Part shown: positions 40,545-49,320 of the stretch, piece by piece
How positions within the stretch are numbered: the stretch's first letter is position 1
How the letters are laid out: every line of letters starts with the position of its first letter
Origin: Desulfatibacillum sp.
GTDB lineage: Bacteria; Desulfobacterota; Desulfobacteria; Desulfobacterales; SpSt-501
Length of the DNA stretch: 64,000 nt
Direction of reading: 5' to 3'
Assembly (NCBI GenBank): GCA_020725555.1
Contig: DYEU01000032.1
Coordinates: 408,949-472,948, forward strand
Position numbers and translations under genes: made by a program
Notes under the pieces: model-generated
What the model was told of the DNA's origin: nothing
The model's database searches: none
Seen by the model: the letters and a program-made list of their open reading frames with translations, nothing else

Positions 40545-42280
40545 GGCGACGCGTTCCTCGAAGTCTCGGGCGGTGCGGTCTGCGGAAAGAAGAGGCGGAA
40601 TTCGGTTCCTTTCCCGGGCGCGCTCGACACCTCGATCCGTCCGCCGGCGTCCTTGACCAGCCCGTAGGTGATCGACAAGCCCAACCCCGTCCCGCCGGTT
40701 TCCGCCTTGGTGGTGAAAAAGGGCTCGAAGATGCGCTGGAGGTCGGCCGCCGGGATGCCGCAACCGTCGTCCGCGACCCGCACCTGCAGGCCGCCCTCGG
40801 CGGGCCGGGCTTCGATCTCCAGCCGCCCGCCGTCTTCCATGGCGGCGAAGGCATTGTTGATCAGGTTCAGAAAGATCTCCTGCAGCCGGCCCCGGTCGGC
40901 CAGGATGGGCGGGGTCTGCGGGGCGACGGCGACCGAGACCCGGATGGATCGATGCTCGGCCTCTTTGGCCAGGAAGCCCAGAACCTCCTCGATCACCTCC
41001 CCGATCTGCAGTTCCTCACGCCGGCCCGCACTGTGCCGGGCGAAGCGGAGCAGGCGCCGCGTGATCCGGGAGCAGCGTTCCACGGACTTCAGGATCGCCT
41101 CCACCAGGCCGAGGAGCTTGGGGTCCTCGGCGTATTCCCGCTGCAGCGTGAACAGATCCCGGATCAAGCCGGCCTTTTCGTTGATGATCGCCAGGGGGTT
41201 GTTGATTTCGTGGGCGATCCCCGCCGAGAGCCGGCCGAGGGAGGCCATCTTGTTGGCGTATTCCATGTGGTGCAGCATCGCGGTGCGCTCACGATCGGCG
41301 AGGTAGATCTGGTTCACGAGATGGGTGGACACGCCCAGAATGACCAGAACGATGATGAAGAGGCTGCCGGCAAGGAACAAGGTCCACTCGCGGCGGCTTT
41401 TCTTCCAGGCGGTCATCAGGTTTGCCTTGTTCTTCACCGCCATGAGCACGAAGGGGGTCTCGGGGATGAACGCATAGCCGATCACGAACGTCTCGGATCC
41501 GTGCGCCACCTCGATGACCTCGGTCCTTTCGGTGTAAGGGGGCACGGCCAGGGGGATCCTCTCCAGCGCCGGCCCGAACAGCCGCGAGGGCGTCTGCAGC
41601 ACCCCCTCGCGATTCACCAGGAAGAGATCCCCCTGGCCGCTGACTTCGAGCTCCATCAGGATGCGGTTCAGGGTCTGGAGCCCGATCGAGGTGCGGAGCA
41701 CGTAAAAGGATCCCTCCGGCAGGTTGTGCTTCACGGCGACGACGAGATGCGGTTGCCGGCGGAAGCCCAGGAACACCTCGCTGATGTAGACGCCCTTTTC
41801 CTGAACCACCTGGAACCATTCCTCGCCGCGGTAGTTGACCCCCGCTAGGTGAAAGGGCCCGACATAGGTGTGCTGGAGGCCCTCGGCGTTGATTACCCCG
41901 AGCTCGTAGAAATCGCCGAAGCCTTTCTGGAGATTGTCCAGCAAGGCCGTCAGGCGCAGCGGCTTGCTCAACTCCTCGTAAGGGTTGTCCCGGTCGACGA
42001 ACACGAGCGCCGATTTTCGCTCGGCGAGAAAAAAGGCGATGTTTTTGCGGGTGTTGGCGACCAGCCGCGTCGTCTGGTAGCGGATGTCCCCCTCGATCAC
42101 TTCGCGGCTGAGGCGTTGGTCGACGACGGCCATGAACGCCAGGGGGGAGAGCACGACGGCGAGGGTGAGCAGGACGGCGGTTTTCCAAAGGCGGCGGAAT
42201 TGAAACAGCGGTCGGTACGGCCCGGCCGATTCGCTCTCCAGGCTCCAGAAGAGGGGGCGGAAGGCGAATCGCAGGCTCAT
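40541..42280 (-). CDS. Membrane sensor histidine kinase (extracytoplasmic Cache-like domain, HisKA, HATPase)
   Basis: Two TM segments; GIAHEINNPLAIINEKAG; DDGCGIPAADLQRIFEPFFTTK; GTGLGLSITYGLV. Confidence 0.92.
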   Translation of the reverse strand: MSLRFAFRPLFWSLESESAGPYRPLFQFRRLWKTAVLLTLAVVLSPLAFMAVVDQRLSREVIEGDIRYQTTRLVANTRKNIAFFLAERKSALVFVDRDNPYEELSKPLRLTALLDNLQKGFGDFYELGVINAEGLQHTYVGPFHLAGVNYRGEEWFQVVQEKGVYISEVFLGFRRQPHLVVAVKHNLPEGSFYVLRTSIGLQTLNRILMELEVSGQGDLFLVNREGVLQTPSRLFGPALERIPLAVPPYTERTEVIEVAHGSETFVIGYAFIPETPFVLMAVKNKANLMTAWKKSRREWTLFLAGSLFIIVLVILGVSTHLVNQIYLADRERTAMLHHMEYANKMASLGRLSAGIAHEINNPLAIINEKAGLIRDLFTLQREYAEDPKLLGLVEAILKSVERCSRITRRLLRFARHSAGRREELQIGEVIEEVLGFLAKEAEHRSIRVSVAVAPQTPPILADRGRLQEIFLNLINNAFAAMEDGGRLEIEARPAEGGLQVRVADDGCGIPAADLQRIFEPFFTTKAETGGTGLGLSITYGLVKDAGGRIEVSSAPGKGTEFRLFFPQTAPPETSRNASP

Positions 42281-42320
42281 GGGGGGCTTCCTGGGAGATC
42301 CCCTCGGAGGGTCTCCGGAA

Positions 42321-43553
42321 TCAGCTCGATTTGCGGGCGGCGAGGTTCTGGCGCATTTTCTCTTTGGCCTGCCGCAGGGTTTCGGTCAACACCTCGATGT
42401 CCACCGGCTTGTTCAGGTAGGCGAATGCGCCCAACGCCATGCAGGTGACGCGGTCCGCTTCCGTCCCGTGGCCGGTCAGGATGATGACCTCGATCTCGGG
42501 GCGGGTCTGCTTCACGCGGCGCAGGACCTCGATGCCGTCGATGCCGGGCATTTTCAGATCCAGGATCATGACTTCGGGCTCATCCTCCTGGAGCATGGCG
42601 AGGGCCGATTCGCCGTCGTAGGCGACGGTCGACCCCATGTCGCGCATCAAGAGCCGCTCGGACAAGGTTTGCGCGAACTCCCGCTCGTCGTCCACCAGCA
42701 GAATCTTGGAGGGCAGGTTGAAATCGAAACGCCGGTAGACGTCGGCCTGGTGAAAGTCCTTGCCCACCCGCATGCGGACGTCGCGTACCCCGGGCACCGT
42801 GCGGGCGATCGTTTTCAACTCCTCCTCGAGCCGGCTGAGCATCAAGACATACTTGTTGATCGTGATTTCCACGACGCCGTCGGCCGCGGCGACGGCGACC
42901 GTGTGGCCCTCGTTGGCCAGGGCTGTCTCGACGCGGGCCGCAAGAAGGAAATCCGCCGCCGCCCGCCTGGAGTCCTCGGTGGGCTTCACCGCCGGCGACT
43001 CCAGATGCTGCAGGATGAGGTTCCCCGCCGCTTCGGGGGTGGTTTTGTCCGTCGGGAGGAGGATGTCGTGATGCGCGGGCGACCAGGGATCGGTATCGCC
43101 GGACGCCGCCTTGACCCAGGCCGCGAGGGCCTCGTCGTCCTTCTGGAGGATCCGGAGGGCCTCCTTGGCATCCACGCCCCGTTCCCGCGCGGCGACCTCG
43201 GCGCGAAACTTCCGATCCGCGATCAGGCAGACCCGCAGGACGTGGGTGACCGTCTTGGGAACGAGATAGGCCATGCGGCCGCACAGGAGAAGGCCCTCCT
43301 CCGTGAGCCGCCCTGCGAGCGCAAGCCGCAGGCAGGCGACCGAGCGTTCCATTTCGTGGGTGAAGGCGTTGAAGATCGACGTTTTGCCGGTCAGCACGCG
43401 GGAGAGCTTCTCCGCCGCGAAACCGCAGGTATCGGCTGCCGCGGCGATCCAGTCGCTTTCTTCCAGGCGCCGGTAGCCGCTTCGCCGTTCCAGTTCGGCG
43501 ACGAAGGGCTCGCTGCGGCAGTAGCTTCCGTACACCAGACTGATGAGCGGCAT
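42321..43553 (-). CDS. Multidomain response regulator: cytidylate-kinase-like N-domain, BON-like middle domain, C-terminal REC
   Basis: N: GSYCRSEPFVAELERRSGYRRLEESDW...LCGRMAYLVPKTVTHVLRVCLIADRKFRAE; middle: ARVETALANEGHTVAVAAADGVVEITI...GVRDVRMRV; C: ILLVDDEREFAQTL...MILDLKMPGIDG. Confidence 0.75.
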   Translation of the reverse strand: MPLISLVYGSYCRSEPFVAELERRSGYRRLEESDWIAAAADTCGFAAEKLSRVLTGKTSIFNAFTHEMERSVACLRLALAGRLTEEGLLLCGRMAYLVPKTVTHVLRVCLIADRKFRAEVAARERGVDAKEALRILQKDDEALAAWVKAASGDTDPWSPAHHDILLPTDKTTPEAAGNLILQHLESPAVKPTEDSRRAAADFLLAARVETALANEGHTVAVAAADGVVEITINKYVLMLSRLEEELKTIARTVPGVRDVRMRVGKDFHQADVYRRFDFNLPSKILLVDDEREFAQTLSERLLMRDMGSTVAYDGESALAMLQEDEPEVMILDLKMPGIDGIEVLRRVKQTRPEIEVIILTGHGTEADRVTCMALGAFAYLNKPVDIEVLTETLRQAKEKMRQNLAARKSS

Positions 43554-43572
43554 GGGACCCTCTTTCTCCCCC

Positions 43573-45717
43573 TCAACGGCCCCGGAGGCGGGCGCTTTTC
43601 AAAGGGCATTCCGGTTCGCTCTTATCCACGTGCGTCCGGGGGTGGATGGCCTCGATCGCCTTCTCCATGGTCGGGTAAATGTGATCTTCGCCGATCTTGG
43701 CATCGAGATGGGTTCGTTTCAATACCCGCATGACGGTCTCGTTGACTCCGCTCAGCGAGACATCCAGCCCGGCGCTGCGGATGCGGTCGACGAGGAGGGA
43801 GAGGGTCTCCTCGCCGGAGGCGTCGATGTCGTTGATGCCGTTGGCCACGATGACGATGTGCTTGAGCCGGGGGCTGTTTTTCATGCGCTCGGTGATCCGG
43901 TCTTCGAGCCAGCTGGAATTGGCGAAAAAAAGCGGCGCGTCGAAGCGGATCAGGGCGATGAAGGCGCATTCCTCGAGACCGTGGGCCGCAACACAGCGGA
44001 GCGCCTGGTCAGGATGCCGGGCGAGCGTGGCCACCGTGGGGCGCATCACCTTGTAGAGGAAGACCCCCAGCGAAAGCGCGACTCCGACCAGGATCCCCTG
44101 GTCCAGGTGTGGGGCGAAAACCAGGGTGGACACGAAGGTGATCACCGAGATGACACCGTCCGTCGGCTGGGCCTTCCAGGCATGAACAAAGCCGCTGACG
44201 TTCAACAGGCCGATCACCGCCATCATGATCACCGCAGCCAGGACCGATTGGGGCAGGTGGTAGAGAAGCGGTGTGAAAAAGAGCAGCATGACCACCACCG
44301 TAAGGCTGGTGAACACGCTGGATAGGCCGGTGATGGCCCCCGCTTGGAGGTTCACAGCGGAGCGGGAGAAGGAGCCGGAGACGGGAAAGCTTTGGCTGAA
44401 GGCGCCGGACAAGTTGGCCAGGCCCTGGCCGACCAGCTCCTGGTTGGGGTCGAGCCGCTGGCCGGTTTTCGCCGCTATGGCCTTGGCGATCGAGATCGCC
44501 TCCATGAACCCGAGAAAGGAGATGATGATCGCGTAGGGCAAGAGGTTGAGGCCCAGGGCAAGGTCGAATTTCGGCAGGGACATCTCCGGCAGCCCCCTCG
44601 GGACGGTGCCCACCACGTCCCCCCCGCCGACAAGCCGCAAGCGATCTTCCTGCAGCGGGGCGCTGCCCACGTGCAGGCGCCAGCGCCGATCTCCGGGTTT
44701 TTGCTCCGCAGGGAGCCGGTCTTCGGGGACAAAGCGCGCCTCCGCTTCCGTGGGCCCTACGGCCCGGAACACGATTTGCCGCAGGGTCTCGCGGTGGCTC
44801 CTTCGTTGCGCGTTGAGCTGTTCGAGCTCCGCCGTGATCCGCTCCACGGCGTGCCGGGCGTCAAGGACGGCCAATGGATCGCCTTCTTCGTTTCGGCGCT
44901 GCAGCAGGGCCGAAGCCCGGCTGCGCTCTTCCCCGAGCCGGGCGATTTCCATCGAGATGGCGTTGTAGCGCCGGATGTGTTCGTGAACGGCGGGGTCGTC
45001 GATCTGCTGAAGGGGCACCTCCCGGTTGTGCTGGTAGCCGGTCGCCCAGGAGAGGAACGTGGTGAGCGCCACGGCCACCAGGACGTTCGGGATGCGCGGG
45101 TTGAGCCGCTTGAGCGTGTACATGACCGCAAAGGCGAGCGCCCCCAGCCAGAACGTCGGCCAGTGGGTGAAGTGGATCGCGGCCTGGATGACCCGCATCA
45201 CGGTTTCGTAGTGGTGTTCCGCCGTGTCCACGTGAACGCCGAAGATCTTGGATAGCTGCGAGGTGGCGATGATGAGCGCGGCGGCGTTGGTGAAGCCGTT
45301 GACCACGGGATGGGAAAGAAAATTCACGACGAGACCGAGCCGCAGCAGGCCGAGGGCCAGCTGAATCACCCCGACCAGGAGGGCGAGGAAGACGGCGAGT
45401 TCGACGAAACGCGGGCTCCCGGCCGGGGCGAACGGGGAGAGCGAAGCGAAGGCCATCAGGGAGACCACGGCTACGGGCCCGGTGGCGAGCTGGCGGCTGG
45501 AACCGAAGAGCGCGGCCACCATCGGCGGGAGAAACGAGGTGTACAACCCGTAATAGGGGGGCAGGCCGGCGAGTTGGGCGTACGCCATCGACTGGGGGAT
45601 CAGGACGAGGGCCACGGTCAGGCCGGCGATCATGTCCGCCTGGAGGGTAGCACGGCGGTAGCCCCGAAACCAAGCGAGAAACGGAAAGAAGCGGCGCAGC
45701 AGGTTTCGTTCCTTCAT
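43573..45717 (-). CDS. SulP family anion transporter with STAS domain and large hydrophilic insertion
   Basis: DMIAGLTVALVLIPQSMAYAQLAGLPPYYGLYTSFLPP; C-terminal STAS; about 140-aa insertion before GTVPRGLPEMSLP. Confidence 0.93.
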   Translation of the reverse strand: MKERNLLRRFFPFLAWFRGYRRATLQADMIAGLTVALVLIPQSMAYAQLAGLPPYYGLYTSFLPPMVAALFGSSRQLATGPVAVVSLMAFASLSPFAPAGSPRFVELAVFLALLVGVIQLALGLLRLGLVVNFLSHPVVNGFTNAAALIIATSQLSKIFGVHVDTAEHHYETVMRVIQAAIHFTHWPTFWLGALAFAVMYTLKRLNPRIPNVLVAVALTTFLSWATGYQHNREVPLQQIDDPAVHEHIRRYNAISMEIARLGEERSRASALLQRRNEEGDPLAVLDARHAVERITAELEQLNAQRRSHRETLRQIVFRAVGPTEAEARFVPEDRLPAEQKPGDRRWRLHVGSAPLQEDRLRLVGGGDVVGTVPRGLPEMSLPKFDLALGLNLLPYAIIISFLGFMEAISIAKAIAAKTGQRLDPNQELVGQGLANLSGAFSQSFPVSGSFSRSAVNLQAGAITGLSSVFTSLTVVVMLLFFTPLLYHLPQSVLAAVIMMAVIGLLNVSGFVHAWKAQPTDGVISVITFVSTLVFAPHLDQGILVGVALSLGVFLYKVMRPTVATLARHPDQALRCVAAHGLEECAFIALIRFDAPLFFANSSWLEDRITERMKNSPRLKHIVIVANGINDIDASGEETLSLLVDRIRSAGLDVSLSGVNETVMRVLKRTHLDAKIGEDHIYPTMEKAIEAIHPRTHVDKSEPECPLKSARLRGR

Positions 45718-46343
45718 GGAGGGTGCGGCTCCTTTTCCAGCATGCGTCGGGTGAGGGCGAGGGCCTCGTAGTAGAGAGCCCCCGCCTCGTAAAGATGAAA
45801 GGTATGGACCTTGATGATGCCGTCGACCAGGGCGAAGAGGACCATGGCGATTCGGCGCGGGTCTCCGGGGATGACGGATCCCTCCGCCTGACCGAGACGC
45901 ACCGCCTCTTCGAAGAGCCCGGTGAACAAGGTGTGGATTTGTTCCAGCCGCTGCCGGCACGTGGGGTTGGCCACGGCAAGCTCGTAGGGAAAACGGTGAT
46001 GCAGGATCAGAAAAATCTCGGCACGGCTTCCGGCCAGCCGCAGAAGGAAGTCGACCACGGCGAGTACACGCTCGATGCCCGTGACGGGCCGCTTGCAGAA
46101 CTGGAGCTCGTGCTCGTGGAGCGCCTGCCGGATTTCTTCTTCTACGCGTTCAAGGATCGCAAGAAAGATGTCTTCCTTGGTCTTGAAATGGTAGAAGACC
46201 GTGCTTCCCGCGGCTCCCACGCGGGCCGCCACCTCGCCCATCGTGGTGTCCCGAAATCCCTTGGCGGCAAAGAGCGCGGTGGCCGCCTTCAGGATGTCAT
46301 CCCGTTTGGATGCGGCTCGAGGGCCGGTCGCTTTCTTCGGCAT
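45714..46343 (-). CDS. TetR/AcrR family transcriptional regulator
   Basis: RDDILKAATALFAAKGFRDTTMGEVAARVGAAGSTVFYHFKTKEDIFLAIL. Confidence 0.93.
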   Translation of the reverse strand: MPKKATGPRAASKRDDILKAATALFAAKGFRDTTMGEVAARVGAAGSTVFYHFKTKEDIFLAILERVEEEIRQALHEHELQFCKRPVTGIERVLAVVDFLLRLAGSRAEIFLILHHRFPYELAVANPTCRQRLEQIHTLFTGLFEEAVRLGQAEGSVIPGDPRRIAMVLFALVDGIIKVHTFHLYEAGALYYEALALTRRMLEKEPHPP

Positions 46344-46647
46344 GTGGGCCTCCCCCGGCGTGTGGGCCCCAAGGGGACTTTTCATGCCGGGGTTCAGAGA
46401 GAAGCTGGGTGCATGCACCTTCAGGCCGAGACCGCAAACGGAACCCCGGCCCCAGGCTCAAAAAGGCCCTGACATCACAATCATTTTCCACCACAGGGGG
46501 GGTCGGGGCGCCCACTTGCGAAAAGCACTGGGCACCCCTGGTCCCCCAGGTGGCGATGGTTTTTGACGGGGGTGAAGGCGAGGACTCCAAGCTGGGAGCG
46601 TCTTTTGACATGCGGTTTTCTTAAACTGCCGAAACCCGAGATCAAAA

Positions 46648-46667
46648 AACTGACTGATCAGTCAGTT
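46648..46667. promoter_or_regulatory. Perfect 20-bp palindrome, candidate TetR-family operator
   Basis: AACTGACTGATCAGTCAGTT; next to minus-strand TTGACA (46698-46693) plus AT-rich -10 (about 46668-46675). Confidence 0.65.
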
Positions 46668-46705
46668 GAATATTGGTCTAAAAGAATCCCTTTGTCAAGA
46701 AAATT

Positions 46706-47467
46706 TTAAGGTTCCGTTACGGAACGAACAAATTGCCCATGGTGCAGCCGGTGGGTGTCCCCCGGGATCTGAAGCTTCAGGCCGGCAAAGCTCACGCAAT
46801 GGTCATTGCCCACAACCCGCTCGTGATGCTCGCATAAGATTTCCCCCAGATCACCCCCCTGATCGGGCACAAAAGCCGAGCCCTGGTCCCGGGGGGCGCG
46901 CTTGAACTCGGCATTATAGGCCGGCAGATAGACCTCCCGCAGATACCGGTTGGCCTCCTCGATCTCGGTGATCCCCGCCAGGGCCAGCTCCTTGACCAAC
47001 CGATCCTGGTGCGTCTCAAAGGCCCGCTCACTTCGCCCCCGGGCCTGCGGAGAATAGGCCGGGATCATCTCAATACCTAACTGCTGCATCGCGCGACCAA
47101 ACTGCGTCAACGCCCCTTTGTCCACCTTGCCCCCGGCTTGCCCCGTGTGCCAATAGTGGCTGCCGCGGTCGGTGTATAACGAACAAAATAACCCCCACCC
47201 CTCGATCACCTCCCGGATCCCTTGAAAACTCGAGGCCGTACCCTCCTCCTCCACAAAAAACATCGAATAGTGCTCGTTGGTCGCATCGTCCATCGTGACC
47301 ATCAAATCCCAGTACACCCCCGGCACCCATTGATGGCGACTGCCGTCCTGGTGCAACATCATCCACGGCCAGGCCGCCTCATAGCGATGCATGGAGCGGC
47401 GAAAACTGCGCTCACCGACCCCCAACCACCGCGCCGCCTCCGCCTGCAGCAACTCCGTCCGTCTCAT
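46706..47467 (-). pseudogene. Decayed ISNCY-type transposase (integrase core) with internal and C-terminal loss
   Basis: MMLHQDGSRHQWVPGVYWDLMVTMDDATNEHYSMFFVEEEGTASSFQGIREV...AYSPQARGRSERAFETHQ; short N-part and abnormal C-terminus. Confidence 0.75.
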
Positions 47468-47489
47468 CGGCCACCTCCTCGGCAGCCTA

Positions 47490-47540
47490 CGAAACCGGAC
47501 AGATCATGGGCTACAACGGCGGACAGCTGATCTGTTCTCT
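47490..47540. mobile_element. Probable terminal sequence of the decayed IS (duplicated CGGACAG motifs)
   Basis: gaaacCGGACAGatcatgggctacaacggCGGACAGctgatctgttctctaca. Confidence 0.35.
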
Positions 47541-48260
47541 ACAGCGCGGCCACTTCGCTCTTGACGTGAGCACCCCGGGTGAGGTCTATTGCAACCTGCC
47601 TCATCCGTTCGCGCAGGCAGCCTGATGCCTCACCAAAAAGAAACCAAACCAATCAGAGCGTATCCCACCCGTCAGGCTGTCCAACCAACGGGCTCCATCG
47701 CCGTCGCCGGCGCCGTGGAATCTGCCTTAGGCAGCCTTGTCTTGTCTGAGCGGCTGGGGGGCCAGAAAAGACCGTGACGCGAAATTCCCGAGGTGTTACG
47801 CGGGGCAGGCGGCACGCACGCCGTATGGGTGCCGAAAGCGTCCTGAAGGCTCACCCCGAACGGCCCCTGACGCAGCGGGATCGGCTAGCCGCCTCGGCCG
47901 CCCCAGGAGATCTCTCGTGTCTTTGAGGCGGTCTTGCTGAGCCCTGAAGACGCGACGCACCTTCTCCGGGGGAACATAACGGCACCGCCGCCTGCCGAGG
48001 TAGGCCAGTCGGACCATGTGGGCAAGCCGGCCGGCGTGAATGTCTCCGGGGTGCCGGGAGGGCGCATCCATCCGCATGAGGCCCCAGAGGAGCCCGGCGC
48101 CGCGATCAAGGAGATCCTCACCCTTGCGGCCGACCTCCGGACGGCAGGCAACGGGCTGCGCCTCACGCCGCGGGTGCAGAGCGATAGCGTTCGGCAGAAG
48201 ATACGAAACGGGGCGCGTATCGGTGCCGGGTCATCTACAGCCCCAAAGGAGGAGACAAAC

Positions 48261-48674
48261 ATGACAGACCAGCTGATCACGCCCGAGAACCTATCTAAGG
48301 AGCTGCTCAAATCCGTCTTGGACGCCGCATTCATCGAAACATCCTTTGACAGTGATGGAGATCTCAAAGTGAGAGAGGGGGTGAACTGTTTTGTCTTCCC
48401 CAACGACGAACGAAAAGACAGAGTCCGGTTGTTGGCGTTATTTCGCTTTAAACCGGAGGCTTCAGAGTTGCTCCGCCTTCAAGCCGTGAACAGAATAAAT
48501 GCCGAGTACATTATCGTTAGAGCAGTCGTCGGCAAGAATGACACGCTGCAATTCACTTGGGACATCCCCATCGCCGGAGGGATCACCAAGAAGGCATTTG
48601 CTCTTGCCGTGAAACGCTTCTGCTCCATTCCGCATGCTTCCATCGCCGACTGCGCCAATGATGTGGTTGCCTGA
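48261..48674 (+). CDS. YbjN-like domain protein
   Basis: SD aaaggagga; LLKSVLDAAFIETSFDSDGDLKVREGVNCFVFPNDERKDRVRLLALFRFKPEASELLRLQAVNRINAEY... Confidence 0.65.
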   Translation: MTDQLITPENLSKELLKSVLDAAFIETSFDSDGDLKVREGVNCFVFPNDERKDRVRLLALFRFKPEASELLRLQAVNRINAEYIIVRAVVGKNDTLQFTWDIPIAGGITKKAFALAVKRFCSIPHASIADCANDVVA

Positions 48675-48913
48675 GATTGTGATTGCAGCACCGAACCACG
48701 GTGTGACGCCTACTCGGCGCCCGCGGCAGGCACCGGGAGGCAAACGCCGAACGCTAGCTGTGAAAGGCCATACCTGATCTGACAGAAGTGCGTTGGTTCC
48801 TTCGGGGTACAGGGTTCTCCTCGGCCGGGGAAAGACCGTGTTCGTGGCATTGCCTTCTCCAGAGCGCCACTTCCGGCTTTCCGGCAAGATATACCCATCC
48901 TGAGCGCCTTTGC

Positions 48914-49065
48914 CGGTGCGCGGTGGATAAGCCACCCGCACCGTTGCCCCAAGCTCGTTTGCTCTCACCCGCAAGCGGGTGACCGGCTCATGCCGGGCCC
49001 GCCGCCGGGGATTCCCCCTTCGAGGTCGGTGAACCCTCTTCCGCTCACGCCGGGGAGCCCCTCTT
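48914..49065. other. Cluster of consecutive stem-loops in non-coding sequence (candidate structured RNA or element remnant)
   Basis: GGTGCGcGGTGG/CCACCCGCACC; TCACCCGC-AA-GCGGGTGA; CCGGC-TCAT-GCCGG; GGGG-ATT-CCCC; CCCC-TCTT-GGGG. Confidence 0.35.
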
Positions 49066-49320
49066 GGGGAAGGTTTCGCGGGGGGATCCAATGGCCAGAG
49101 GGGGAGGGTGCGGCGCTTGTTGCAATCTTGCGGCCGCGCCGCCTCCACGTCCAGGAGTTGAACATCGCCGGTTGCGACGGGCGCAAAAAGCCGGGAGCGG
49201 ATGGGATCGGAGAGGCCGTGGACGGCGGCATCATCCGGCGCTATCCTCCTGGCCGACACCCAGGGGGTATGTTCGACCCTCGGAATGCAATCGCCGCCGG
49301 AGCCGGAAAAGGAGGGCACG

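Noticed and set aside
44861-45979. 372-aa minus ORF overlapping SulP in another frame
   Set aside because: Out-of-frame shadow of SulP/TetR; no motifs
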